A DNA stretch of 38,432 nucleotides from contig NZ_JACSWA010000452.1 of assembly GCF_016888125.1 (NCBI RefSeq), positions 1 through 38,432 on the forward strand, given 5' to 3'. A model generated the notes under the pieces. It did no database searches, had not been told where the DNA came from, and saw nothing but the letters and a program-made list of their open reading frames with translations. Shown here one piece after another: positions 7,072 to 16,693 of the stretch. The translations under genes were made by a program, and so were the position numbers. How positions within the stretch are numbered: the first letter of the stretch is position 1; every line of letters begins with the position of its first letter. This DNA is from Spirulina sp. CCY15215 (GTDB taxonomy: Bacteria; Cyanobacteriota; Cyanobacteriia; Cyanobacteriales; Spirulinaceae).

Positions 7072-9966
7072 TTGAACGATTTAACCTCCCTCCCGACTTT
7101 ACTACTCATTGATGGTCACTCCCTTGCTTTCCGTTCTTATTATGCCTTTGCCAAGGGACGAGATGGGGGTTTGCGGACTTCTGCGGGAATTCCCACTAAT
7201 ATTTGTTTTGGCTTTCTCAAGTCTCTTTTACAAGCGATACAAGTGGAAAAGCCAGAATTTTTGGCGATCGCCTTCGATACATCTGCACCCACTTTTCGCC
7301 ATCAGGCAGATCCCACCTACAAAGCCGATCGCAAGGAAACACCGGATGATTTTATTCCGGACATGAAGAATTTACAAGCACTTTTACAAGAGTTAAATTT
7401 GACGGCGATCGCCAAACCTGGATACGAAGCTGATGATATTCTCGGTACTTTAGCCGTGCAAGGAAGTCAAGCGGGATATCGGGTTAAAATTATGACTGGC
7501 GATCGGGATTTATTTCAAGTTGTTGATGATGAAAAACAGATTAGCGTCATTTATTTAGACCCTAGAGCCATTAAAAGTGCGCGATCGGGACTAAAGGAAT
7601 TTCATGCCACAGAAGTTGAAGAAAAATTAGGAGTCACTCCTGCACAAGTCATTGATTATAAAGCCCTGTGTGGTGACAAATCCGATAATATTCCTGGCAT
7701 TAGAGGAATTGGCGAGAAAACCGCCGTTAAATTGCTTAAAGAATATGGAACACTAGAGAAAACTTATGAGAATATCGAGCAAATTAAAGGGGCAAATCAA
7801 AAGAAACTCAAAACAGGACAAGAAGATGCCAAACACTCCCAATTTATGGCAACGATTAAACTCGATGTTCCCTTAGAGATTAAAGTTAACGATCTGAAAC
7901 TTGAAGGTTTAGATTTCCAGCAAGCACAACCTTTATTAGAAAAACTAGAGCTAAATAAACTCAGCCAACAACTTGACAAATTACAAGAACAATTCGGAAG
8001 CAATTCTACAGAATCAACTTCCTTGGAGATAGAATCATCTGAAGACGGCGATACATCGTTTTTTAGTGCAGAAGAAACCGAAAAAGCTCAAGAGGAAGAA
8101 AAATCTCTCATTACACCAGAAATAATCAATACCGAAGCAAAATTAACAGCGTTAGTAGACCGCTTAAAAACTTATACTAATCCTGAAATTCCTGTAGCTT
8201 GGGACACTGAAACCAGTTCCCTCGAACCTCGTGATACTGAATTAGTTGGAATCGGCTGTTGTTGGGGAGAAAATCTCGTTGATATGGCTTATATTCCCCT
8301 CGCTCATAAAGAAGGAAAACAACTTGATAAAACATTGGTTTTAGAGACTTTAAAGCCCATTCTCGAAAGTGAAAACTATCCCAAATCTTTACAAAATGCT
8401 AAATTCGATCGCCTCGTTCTTTTCTATCAAGGAATTAAATTAAAAGGTGTTGTTTTTGACACTATGTTGGCAAGTTATATTATTAACCCAGACAGTTTTC
8501 ATAATCTAACGGATTTATCTCTAAAATATTTAACCGAAATTGAAGCAAAAAGTTACAAAGATTTAGAGATTCCCAAAGGTAAAAATATCTCCGATCTCCC
8601 CGTTTCTCAGGTTGCTGAATATTGCGGCATGGATGTTTATGCAACCTTTCATCTCGTGCCAAAATTGAGAGCAGAACTAACAAAAATTCCCGCCTTAGAA
8701 GAACTACTTTTAGACATAGAACAGCCCCTAGAACCCGTTCTTTCCGCAATGGAAGATCAAGGCATTCGTATCGATACCGACTACCTCAAACAACTATCCG
8801 AACAGTTAGGAAAAGACTTGACAAATATCGAGAAAAATGCTTACGAAGAAGCGGGAGAAGAATTCAATTTAGGTTCTCCCAAACAGTTAAGCAAATTGTT
8901 TTTTGAAACATTAGGATTGAGTACCCGAAAGACACGCAAAACCAAAACGGGATACTCCACAGATCATGCTACCTTAGAGAAATTACAAGGGGATCACCCC
9001 GTCATCGATCGCATTCTTGAATATCGTACTCTTTCCAAACTAAAATCAACCTATGTCGATGCAATTCCCGCCCTTGTTCATCTCAAAACTGGGCGCATTC
9101 ACACCCATTTTAATCAAACCGTCACCTCCACAGGGCGACTCTCCTCCTCCAATCCTAACTTGCAAAATATTCCCATTCGTAGCGAATTTTCCAGGCAAAT
9201 CCGTAAAGCCTTTTTACCCCGAGAAGGATGGCAATTAGTGTCCGCAGACTACTCTCAAATCGAACTGCGAATCCTCGCCCATTTGAGCCAAGAACCTATC
9301 CTTGTTGAAGCATACAGCAATCATCAGGACGTTCACCGCGTCACCGCACAATTGCTCTTTGAAAAAGAAGAAATTACCCCCGACGAACGCCGTTTAGGAA
9401 AAACGATTAATTTTGGGGTAATTTATGGGATGGGTGCCCAGCGTTTTGCCCGAGAAGCCGGAGTCAGTTCAAAAGAAGGGAAAATCTTTATCGATCGCTA
9501 CCGAGAACGCTATGCTAATGTATTCGCCTATCTAGAACGCATGAAAAAAGAAGCGATCGCCTTTGGTTATGTGGAAACTTTACTCAAACGTCGCCGCTAC
9601 TTTAATTTTGCCGGAGAAAGCGTGCAGAAGCTCCAAGGACTCCCCCTCGAGGCGATCGATCTGGAGAAACTTAAAAACCTCTCTCAGGGAGATGCACAAC
9701 TCTTGAGGGCTGCCGCAAATGCCCCCATACAGGGATCGAGTGCAGATATCATTAAAATTGCCATGATTAAATTACATGAAATCCTGCAAAATTATCAAGC
9801 TAAATTACTGTTGCAAGTCCACGATGAATTAGTCTTTGAAGTTCCCCCGGAAGAATGGGAAGAATTAGAGCCGCAAATTCGAGATACGATGGAAAATGCC
9901 GTAAAACTGAGCATTCCTTTAGTTGTAGACGTGAGTGGAGGGAAAAACTGGATGGAAGCGAAGTAA
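7072..9966 (+). CDS. polA: DNA polymerase I
   Basis: About 964 residues. The order is the 5'-3' exonuclease domain (LLLIDGHSLAFRSYYAF, then EADDILGT and a helix-hairpin-helix DNIPGIRGIGEKTA), the 3'-5' exonuclease domain and the polymerase domain. Proofreading residues look intact: AWDTETSSLEP (Exo I), NAKFDRL (Exo II) and YCGMD (Exo III). Polymerase motif A is VSADYSQIELRILAHLS, motif B is RRLGKTINFGVIYGMG and motif C is LLQVHDELVFE. It fills gaps in repair and Okazaki fragment processing. No in-frame ATG lies before the first conserved motif. TTG at 7072 gives the family N-terminus. The frame stays open to TTG at 6955, but that extension has no family resemblance and would overlap aat. Confidence 0.95.
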   Translation: MNDLTSLPTLLLIDGHSLAFRSYYAFAKGRDGGLRTSAGIPTNICFGFLKSLLQAIQVEKPEFLAIAFDTSAPTFRHQADPTYKADRKETPDDFIPDMKNLQALLQELNLTAIAKPGYEADDILGTLAVQGSQAGYRVKIMTGDRDLFQVVDDEKQISVIYLDPRAIKSARSGLKEFHATEVEEKLGVTPAQVIDYKALCGDKSDNIPGIRGIGEKTAVKLLKEYGTLEKTYENIEQIKGANQKKLKTGQEDAKHSQFMATIKLDVPLEIKVNDLKLEGLDFQQAQPLLEKLELNKLSQQLDKLQEQFGSNSTESTSLEIESSEDGDTSFFSAEETEKAQEEEKSLITPEIINTEAKLTALVDRLKTYTNPEIPVAWDTETSSLEPRDTELVGIGCCWGENLVDMAYIPLAHKEGKQLDKTLVLETLKPILESENYPKSLQNAKFDRLVLFYQGIKLKGVVFDTMLASYIINPDSFHNLTDLSLKYLTEIEAKSYKDLEIPKGKNISDLPVSQVAEYCGMDVYATFHLVPKLRAELTKIPALEELLLDIEQPLEPVLSAMEDQGIRIDTDYLKQLSEQLGKDLTNIEKNAYEEAGEEFNLGSPKQLSKLFFETLGLSTRKTRKTKTGYSTDHATLEKLQGDHPVIDRILEYRTLSKLKSTYVDAIPALVHLKTGRIHTHFNQTVTSTGRLSSSNPNLQNIPIRSEFSRQIRKAFLPREGWQLVSADYSQIELRILAHLSQEPILVEAYSNHQDVHRVTAQLLFEKEEITPDERRLGKTINFGVIYGMGAQRFAREAGVSSKEGKIFIDRYRERYANVFAYLERMKKEAIAFGYVETLLKRRRYFNFAGESVQKLQGLPLEAIDLEKLKNLSQGDAQLLRAAANAPIQGSSADIIKIAMIKLHEILQNYQAKLLLQVHDELVFEVPPEEWEELEPQIRDTMENAVKLSIPLVVDVSGGKNWMEAK

Positions 9967-10056
9967 GATAAAACTCTTGCAAGAGTTAATCCAGAGATAT
10001 TTACAGCATATATAACGTAAAATGACTTCCATACCCATCGCACCCGGAATTACACA

Positions 10057-11004
10057 ATGAGAGGACGCAAGATATTAATTTTTGTATTGTTGGTGATTTG
10101 TGCCACATTTGTCGTTATTCTGCTCAATGGATCGGGTACGGCCACAGGACCGATCTTAATCAGCCTTTTGTTGGTTGCCGTATTTGCCGTTATCTCAGTG
10201 GGTGCAACGACAGAACTCTACCGCGAATTGGTAGATAATCTTCGCAATGATTCCATGCTGAAGAAAGCTGCGAGTCGCTTCTATCTTTATGGTCGCGGGG
10301 GGAGTGGTAAAACAACCATTATCAAAAGTTGGTTGGGTGGAGAGGTCAGACCGGAACAAGCAACCAAATATTTTGCTTTTTATACTGCTGAAAAATATTT
10401 AGATTTGGAAACGAAACGACAGTGCCGAATTGTTGTTTCTGATTATCAAGGTCAATCTCCTTCCCAAAATACTCTGAATGCTTCTCCACAAGTCATTGGT
10501 TTACCGGACAGACGTTTGGTGAATGGGGTTCTGTTTATTGTTGATATTGCCCCTCGGATTGAAAAAAATGGCAAACCATTAGATACTAATGAATTAGTTG
10601 AATGGTTGGCCGTTGATACTGAAACTAAGATTCGCAAACGAGTTGAACAGCATCTTGAATATATTGTTCCCGCAATTTTAGAAATTGTTTTTGCAACGGT
10701 TTATAGCAAGAATCTTTTATGTGTCACTTTAATTATTAATAAGATGGATTTGCTGGAGCAAATCGTCGCGATGGGCTGTATTCCTGGGGTAAGTTTGGCT
10801 AATGTAGAAGAATATGCACGCAATTTGTTCAAACGTATTGAATATAATATTCGCGATGCTTGTGATAAGATTGCTAAACCCGAACATCAGATTGATTTTT
10901 CTGTTGCGTTGGTGAGTGCAGCGAAAGGAACAGGAGTTGCAAAAACTTTTAATCGTGTTATGAAGAAATACGCAGATGCAAAATATAAGGAGAAAAAGAA
11001 GTAA
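10057..11004 (+). CDS. Membrane-anchored GTPase-like protein
   Basis: A 315-residue protein. Two hydrophobic segments (about 5-23 and 31-50) anchor the N-terminus. The cytosolic part has GTPase signatures: P-loop GRGGSGKTT (79-87), DYQG (129-132) as the DxxG motif, NKMD (228-231) as G4 and SAAKG (287-291) as G5. The basic tail ends in YKEKKK. NKMD argues for guanine specificity. I do not recognise a named family. Membrane-bound GTPases with this layout are usually signalling or trafficking switches, but no partner lies beside it. It is 90 nt after polA on the same strand. The function is unknown. Confidence 0.8.
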   Translation: MRGRKILIFVLLVICATFVVILLNGSGTATGPILISLLLVAVFAVISVGATTELYRELVDNLRNDSMLKKAASRFYLYGRGGSGKTTIIKSWLGGEVRPEQATKYFAFYTAEKYLDLETKRQCRIVVSDYQGQSPSQNTLNASPQVIGLPDRRLVNGVLFIVDIAPRIEKNGKPLDTNELVEWLAVDTETKIRKRVEQHLEYIVPAILEIVFATVYSKNLLCVTLIINKMDLLEQIVAMGCIPGVSLANVEEYARNLFKRIEYNIRDACDKIAKPEHQIDFSVALVSAAKGTGVAKTFNRVMKKYADAKYKEKKK

Positions 11005-11076
11005 TAATTTGAAAGGATAACGGAGGAAACAAGACATATCAAGTCTGTAAATTGATAACTCAGTGTTTATCTGGTT

Positions 11077-11955
11077 TTACAACTTTCCTTTTAATGCCTC
11101 TAATTCTTCTCGTATAGTGGGGGGATTGTAGCCTAAAGCAAAGGCTTTTGAACTATCCATAGCGAGATCGGCAGGTCGAGGGGCAGCCATCGTTACATCT
11201 TTTTGAGAACAGGATTTTAAGCCCGTTTTGGGTAGTTCTAAAACTTCGGTCATTAAGCAGCCAAATTCATAGCGAGATAAGCGTTCTTTGCCCCCTAAAT
11301 GTAAAATTCCTTCGGCTTTTTCAAGTGCCAAAAACAATCCGTGGGCTGCGGTTTCTGCACTGACAGGCATTCGATACTCGTCAACAAATAAGGTTAATTC
11401 TTCCTCTTGACGAAGTTTGGCAATAAATGATTGAATAAAACTAGGAGAATGGGGGGAAGCAATGCCAAACATTAAGGGCATTCGACAAATAGCCGTTTTC
11501 GGATAACGTTCTAATATTCCTTGTTCTGCTAATACTTTTTGTTCGCCATAAATACTGACTGGACAAACGCGATCGCCTTCCCTATAAGGTGGATTTAAAC
11601 CATCAAAGACAAGATCGGTGGAGGTAAAAGCACAAGGAATCTCAACTTCTGCACATAGATCGGCAATATAACAGGAAGTGGTGACGTTTATACGATAAGA
11701 TTCTTGAGGATGAGTTTGACAATAATTGGGTTTTGCAGCAGCAGCAGCATGAATAACCGCATCGGGTTGAATTTCTGCAAACAGTGTTTTCAGTGCTTGA
11801 AAATCAGTTAAATCAATTTTTTGCGATAATACTTTAGGAATATTAATTGCATGAGTGCGATAAGTCCCGAAAACTTGCCAATTTTGTTGTGTTGCAATTT
11901 GACATAAATTCCAGCCGAGAAAACCGCTAGATCCGGTGACAAGAAGTTTTTTCAT
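11077..11955 (-). CDS. RmlD-like sugar-nucleotide reductase (extended SDR)
   Basis: A 292-residue protein. The N-terminal Rossmann motif is GSSGFLGWN, DLTD and HAAAAAKPNYC follow, and the SDR catalytic pair is YGEQK (YxxxK), with an upstream TSTD serine/threonine. The layout is that of dTDP-4-dehydrorhamnose reductase (RmlD), which makes dTDP-L-rhamnose with NAD(P)H. No other rml genes are nearby, so the exact substrate is open and it may be a general NAD-dependent sugar epimerase/reductase. The ATG is 55 nt from the divergent AAA+ remnant. Confidence 0.82.
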   Translation of the reverse strand: MKKLLVTGSSGFLGWNLCQIATQQNWQVFGTYRTHAINIPKVLSQKIDLTDFQALKTLFAEIQPDAVIHAAAAAKPNYCQTHPQESYRINVTTSCYIADLCAEVEIPCAFTSTDLVFDGLNPPYREGDRVCPVSIYGEQKVLAEQGILERYPKTAICRMPLMFGIASPHSPSFIQSFIAKLRQEEELTLFVDEYRMPVSAETAAHGLFLALEKAEGILHLGGKERLSRYEFGCLMTEVLELPKTGLKSCSQKDVTMAAPRPADLAMDSSKAFALGYNPPTIREELEALKGKL

Positions 11956-12010
11956 TTCTAATAATGCGTAATAACTTCATTCAGTTTCATGGCTTCGGTT
12001 ATCTTCGTCT

Positions 12011-12433
12011 TTGGTTCATTATATAAAGGTACAAGAAGAGTGGGGTTTTGGTGCGAAAAATAGCCGAGGTTTGGGATTAAGTGCTTTGTTTGCTGGAGCG
12101 AGGACCAATCTGAAAGATTCCATCGATCAAGCCTTTTTACGGCGTATCCCTTTTGTTTTAAACTTTCCTTTCCCCAATAAAGAGGCTCGCGCTGAAATTT
12201 GGCGGCGAGTATTTCCCTCGCAAACACCGACGGAGCAGTTAAACTATGAACGTTTAGGTCAACTGAATATAGCCGGAGGAAATATTCGCAGTATTGCTCT
12301 CAATGCTGCTGTCCTCGCAGCCGATGCGGAAGAATCGGTACAAATGCAACACATTTTTAAGGCAACTCAAAGCGAATATATAAAATTAGGCCGTGTCATG
12401 GTCAATACTGAAACTCAAGGTTGGTTGAAATGA
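12011..12433 (+). pseudogene. AAA+ ATPase remnant lacking Walker A and B
   Basis: The 140-codon frame is a splice of two parts of a known cyanobacterial AAA+ family. VQEEWGFGAKNSRGLGLSAL plus FAGA is the segment leading up to the Walker A loop. It runs straight into TNLKDSIDQAFLRRIPFVLN, the sensor-1/arginine-finger region that normally lies about 90-100 residues later. The small C-terminal lid (LNIAGGNIRSIALNAAVLAA) is complete. The Walker A GKT, Walker B and intervening sequence are absent, and so is the N-terminal half. It cannot bind ATP in the usual way. The reading frame is preserved, so a short stable protein could still be made. Its stop overlaps the next start (ATGA). The internal deletion is inferred from my knowledge of the family. 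Confidence 0.7.
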
Positions 12434-13407
12434 AAATTAAATGGTTATTGCTTTTGATAACAACAGTTTATCATCTCGTTGCGACTTTATTAGAAGAGCG
12501 TCGAATCAAACCTCCTGGTCAACTTGTTGATATTGGTAGCCACAAACTCCATTTATTGACAAAAGGAACAGGAAAATATACAGTTGTCATCGAGCATAGT
12601 TTGGGGGGAATTGATGGTTATTTTTTAATAGAAGAACTTGCAAAAATTACACGAGTGTGTATTTGCGATCGCGCTGGATATGGTTGGAGCGAAATGAGTT
12701 CTAAGCCTCGTTGTAGTGCAGAGATTGTCAAAGAATTAAATTTAGCTTTAGAGAAAGCAGAAATCGAACCGCCTTATATTTTAGTGGGGGACTCATTTGG
12801 CAGTTATAATGTTCGCCTTTATGCTTCTCGGTATCCGGAAAAAGTGGCTGGAATGATTCTTACAGAAGGATTGCACGAGAAAGCAATGCTGGCGATGTCG
12901 TGGAAACTGAGAGTTTTGCAAGTATTCTTTTGGTCAGGGTTTATTATGTCGGTTCTCGGCTCGTTTTTAGGATTAGTGAGAATATTGGGAACGATTGGCT
13001 GTTTTGAGGTGCTGAAAAAAGAATTGCGGCAATTTTCCTCTAAAACTTTAAAGATGGTTAAACGCTCTTTTTACCGTCCTCAACATTGGCTCACAATGGC
13101 AAGAGAAATATGGAATTTAGATGCCAGTGCGCGTCAAGTACGAGAAGCGACTAAAATTAGCAATATTCCTTTAATTGATATTAAATCGAACACTTTTTTA
13201 AAGCGATCGCCAGGAACATTTTTGTTTCCCCTACAAGCCGCCGATCGCCTGCGAGATGAAATCCACGCGGAATTACTTCAACTTTCCAGTAATAGTCAAC
13301 AAATGCAGGCTTCTAAAAGCGATCACTTTGTCTGGATAGATGAACCAGAAGTAATTATCGCCGCTGTTCAAGAAATTTTAACCCAGTTAGAAGGACTCGA
13401 AAAGTGA
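12430..13407 (+). CDS. Alpha/beta hydrolase with N-terminal membrane helix
   Basis: A 325-residue protein from ATG 12430, which overlaps the preceding stop (ATGA), better than the TTG at 12421. A hydrophobic stretch (4-20) is a signal anchor. The fold markers are EHSLGG (oxyanion region, 55-60), DRAGYGWSE, the nucleophile elbow GDSFGS with Ser122, and SDHFVWID near the C-terminus carrying the likely catalytic His. A helical lid insert lies between about 155 and 245. It probably hydrolyses an ester or amide at the membrane. The substrate cannot be told. Its last 21 bases overlap the 3' end of the convergent exoprotein gene. Confidence 0.85.
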   Translation: MKIKWLLLLITTVYHLVATLLEERRIKPPGQLVDIGSHKLHLLTKGTGKYTVVIEHSLGGIDGYFLIEELAKITRVCICDRAGYGWSEMSSKPRCSAEIVKELNLALEKAEIEPPYILVGDSFGSYNVRLYASRYPEKVAGMILTEGLHEKAMLAMSWKLRVLQVFFWSGFIMSVLGSFLGLVRILGTIGCFEVLKKELRQFSSKTLKMVKRSFYRPQHWLTMAREIWNLDASARQVREATKISNIPLIDIKSNTFLKRSPGTFLFPLQAADRLRDEIHAELLQLSSNSQQMQASKSDHFVWIDEPEVIIAAVQEILTQLEGLEK

Positions 13408-16398
13408 AGGACATTTTTCCCGCGATCGCGCTTCATAATCCTCCATCTTCTCTTCAGGAACAGCGAAAGGAAGACAAGTTTTTGGTTTGCTTAACGTAAT
13501 TGATAAATTGCTAATTTCTATAAGGGCCAGAGCGCTATTGATTAATACTATTGTGCTATTTGATTTAGAGTTGGTAAAACCCGAGAAAATTTGAAAATCT
13601 CCGGCGATCGACCAACCCAAACCCCCCGTACCTCCCATTCCACCAGTACCACCAGAACCGCCGCCTCCTCCACCAACACCGCGACCCCCGCCACCTCCTC
13701 CACCACCATTACCGCCACTTCCACCGTTTCCTCCCGTTCCCTCGATAGTTAAGTGACCTGGAGATGTGACAATCTGACCGCTAATTAAAGCAATTCCATC
13801 ACCACCGTTTCCCCCGTTACCTCCGTTACCGCCGGCACCGCCGCCAGCACCGCCACTATCGCCTCCACTTAAAGGCGCACCATCACCTCCTTTGCCATTA
13901 GCAAAGCCATCTTGGCCATTATTTGTACCTGTTGTACCCAAACCACCAGCACCATTTCCCAATCCTCCATTTCCACCATTATTATTGGTTGTTCCACCAG
14001 CAAGATCACCTGTAGCTCCATTACCGCCATTTCCATCCCCATTACCTCCGTTACCACCATTAGAAGCGCCACCACCACCACCGAAACCATTACCGCCGCC
14101 GCCACCACCACCATTTTCATTAGAGGTGCCACCTCCACCACCAGCGCCACCAGCACTTCCAGAATTTCCACGACTAGGGGTGTTAGTACCTACACTTCCC
14201 TCGGTTCCAGTACCACCGAAACCACCACCACCGCCGCCACCTCCTGCTCGTTTATTCGCACTTCCCATTCCGCCTGTATTGCCAATGCCACCACTACCAT
14301 TACCACTCCCAACATTACCACCAGCACCGCCACCACCGGGATTCGCATTGCTACCGCCTACACCGCTACCTCCGTCACCTCCTGCTGTTCCACCATTTCC
14401 TCCCAATAGGAGAGTCGCACGAGTATTGCTACCACCGCCATTACCGCCGCCACCTACTCCACCATTACCGCCATTTCCACCTGTTCCAGTCAAACTCACT
14501 AAACCATTTGTGGAATTAATTGCGCTATTAGTCAGAGAAATTCCACTTCCTCCATTACCACCATCCCCTCCATCTGTTCCAGCAGCACCTCCCAAAGTAT
14601 TTACACCACCATTTGAGCCGTTTGATTGGCTAGTTCCTGTACCGCCATCTCCACCAACTCCTGTAAGAGAGATATTACCGCTTGTGGTTGCCAAACTGCT
14701 GTTATTGAGGGCAATTCCCGTTCCTCCTGTCCCACCGCCATTAGAACCCGTTTTTCCGCGACCAATGAGGGTAATATTTCCCGTTCCTGTGCTAATCTGT
14801 GCATTGTTGAGGGCGAGTTCACCACCGTTACTATTGTCAGCATCGGCATTCAGGTTCACAAAACCGTTATTTGTTGTGATATTGGCATTGACATTAATAC
14901 TATTCTGTGCAGATGCTTGTAATCCTACTCCTTTCGTTGACATGGCGATCGCGCTACTAAAAGTAATATTGTTCGTCGCTTCAAGGATTACATTTGCGGT
15001 AGCATTGTTAATAAAACTAACATTTAATTTAGCATCAAGAGGAGTATCGCTAAAACTCAAGGTTGTATCGCTAGTATTGCTACCATTGGCAACAATTTCG
15101 ATATTAGTTGGGTCGAGTAATAATGTCCCAAATGCGCCATGAGAAGCAGAAGTATTGACATGACCTTGAAAATCTAAAAACTTGCGCCCAGAAACTTCAA
15201 CAAATCCCCCATTCCCTACATTTTGACCGCCGCGCACGTTAATTTCACCATGAAAGCGAGTGGTATCATTTGACCAAATAATAACTCGTCCACCATCTCC
15301 TGAATTTAACGCATTAGCTTGAATAATTGTATCAGAATTAATTAAAGTCTGTTCGGAAATTGAGAGAGAACTTTGACCGCGATAGTCCCCACCGATGCGA
15401 ATATTTCCTCCCGTATTGACTCCCGAAGCATCTATATTTGCAGCCAATAAAGCGATATTTTTGCCAATAATATCAATACTTGGTGTTAAATCTGGCGATC
15501 GCGTTGCTGTCGCGATCGCCCCCGAAATAATCACTGTCCCTATTGTTTCGGGTAAGGGCATATTATTGTTGGCTAATCGAACTATATTTGCTTCATTTGT
15601 AACTAATCCAGTTGCACTTTGTTCCATCAAATAACGAGGAATATCTGATAATTTTAAGCCTGTAATTTCTCGTTCTCCTGGTTGCACTGGTTTCACATCA
15701 AGGATAATGCTTAATATTGTTCCTTCTTGAGTAATTTTAACTTGATTGTGTCCTGGGATTGCAGCGATAGTAATATTTCCTCCTGGTGCGAAAAATGTTC
15801 CTGTACTGAACACAGAACCGGCGATCGCATAAATATTTTCTCCTTCTTTAACCGCTAAATCTCCCCCATTGATAATTATTCCGGGGTGCATCGTATCAAA
15901 AAATAACCCTGTAGGATTCCCAATTAATGTTTCATAATCATTCATTCCTGAAGCATTAAAAAAGCCATCTTCAAACCCGATACGATTGGCTGTTGAAACA
16001 CCAAAACTTCCCGGTACATCTAATTTTGCACCGCGAGTAAAGATCCATCCTGCTTCATTGACTAAATATAAATTACTATCTCCTCCACTGAGGCGAATTA
16101 ATCCTTCAATAATTGATGGATTTCCCCCCACCACTCTCCCTAAAATATTGTTAATTTCAGGATTGGAAATAAAATCGGCAATTTCTCTGGGTGTTAAACC
16201 AAATTCTTGAAAGCTGTGGAATAAGTTGAAACCCGATCGCGTCCCTCCTGTAATCTCATAAATATCGCCATTTTTCTGCACTATAGTTCCAGTGCGATCG
16301 GGGGCTGAAATGATTGATTGAGCGAAAATGGCTTGCGGTACAAGAGAAAGGAAAGAGAGAGTAGTGAATAGAACACCCAGATGAAATCGACCTAACAT
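13387..16398 (-). CDS. Filamentous haemagglutinin-type exoprotein (TpsA) with a glycine-rich domain
   Basis: About 1003 residues. A Sec signal peptide (LGVLFTTLSFLSLVPQAIFA, cut before QS) is followed by the haemagglutinin activity (TPS) domain. This includes NIYEITGG-like spacing, NPEINNILGRVVGGNPS and NLYLVNEAGWIFTRGA, the region recognised by an outer-membrane TpsB/Omp85-type transporter. Residues about 290-540 look like right-handed beta-helix repeats. Residues about 550-930 are dominated by GGNGG, GGAGG and GGGGG repeats, then a short tail with two cysteines (KTCLPFAVPEEK and REKCPS). It is probably secreted or surface-exposed. No tpsB gene is in the window. ATG 16398 is preferred to the GTG at 16407. 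Confidence 0.85.
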   Translation of the reverse strand: MLGRFHLGVLFTTLSFLSLVPQAIFAQSIISAPDRTGTIVQKNGDIYEITGGTRSGFNLFHSFQEFGLTPREIADFISNPEINNILGRVVGGNPSIIEGLIRLSGGDSNLYLVNEAGWIFTRGAKLDVPGSFGVSTANRIGFEDGFFNASGMNDYETLIGNPTGLFFDTMHPGIIINGGDLAVKEGENIYAIAGSVFSTGTFFAPGGNITIAAIPGHNQVKITQEGTILSIILDVKPVQPGEREITGLKLSDIPRYLMEQSATGLVTNEANIVRLANNNMPLPETIGTVIISGAIATATRSPDLTPSIDIIGKNIALLAANIDASGVNTGGNIRIGGDYRGQSSLSISEQTLINSDTIIQANALNSGDGGRVIIWSNDTTRFHGEINVRGGQNVGNGGFVEVSGRKFLDFQGHVNTSASHGAFGTLLLDPTNIEIVANGSNTSDTTLSFSDTPLDAKLNVSFINNATANVILEATNNITFSSAIAMSTKGVGLQASAQNSINVNANITTNNGFVNLNADADNSNGGELALNNAQISTGTGNITLIGRGKTGSNGGGTGGTGIALNNSSLATTSGNISLTGVGGDGGTGTSQSNGSNGGVNTLGGAAGTDGGDGGNGGSGISLTNSAINSTNGLVSLTGTGGNGGNGGVGGGGNGGGSNTRATLLLGGNGGTAGGDGGSGVGGSNANPGGGGAGGNVGSGNGSGGIGNTGGMGSANKRAGGGGGGGGFGGTGTEGSVGTNTPSRGNSGSAGGAGGGGGTSNENGGGGGGGNGFGGGGGASNGGNGGNGDGNGGNGATGDLAGGTTNNNGGNGGLGNGAGGLGTTGTNNGQDGFANGKGGDGAPLSGGDSGGAGGGAGGNGGNGGNGGDGIALISGQIVTSPGHLTIEGTGGNGGSGGNGGGGGGGGRGVGGGGGGSGGTGGMGGTGGLGWSIAGDFQIFSGFTNSKSNSTIVLINSALALIEISNLSITLSKPKTCLPFAVPEEKMEDYEARSREKCPSLFESF
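13600..14760 (-). repeat. GGX-rich low-complexity coding repeat
   Basis: Degenerate ACC/GCC/TCC-rich repeats on the plus strand encode about 380 residues of Gly, Asn, Ser and Thr in GGX pattern within the exoprotein. The long plus-strand proline-rich frames across it (13892-15142 and others) are mirror images of this repeat. Confidence 0.8.
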
Positions 16399-16693
16399 GA
16401 GATGCACCCAAAAATCTTGTTTAAATTACCAAGACTGTATGATACAAGATCGCGATCGCCTTTTGAATATCTTTTTGAATATTTATCAACTTTTCCGTGG
16501 AATATAATTTTTAGTTAACATAAATAATGGTGCTTTTATACTGTTTTTCATGGGTTTTGCCATGCGATCGCCATATTTGACCCGGAAAATCGGGGAAACC
16601 GACCAAAAAACACCTATCCTCTTCCGACCATTGAATGAGCATGGGATATTTAAGATTCTCCTTCATTTTGTTCCCTCTATACAAATATCTAAA

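Noticed and set aside
11958-12227. Minus-strand frame between the RmlD-like gene and the AAA+ remnant
   Set aside because: It is antisense to the AAA+ remnant, whose plus-strand translation has clear family homology.
13892-15142. Long plus-strand proline-rich frame of 416 codons
   Set aside because: It is the mirror of the Gly-rich repeat of the minus-strand exoprotein. GGX codons read antisense give Pro-rich stop-free frames.
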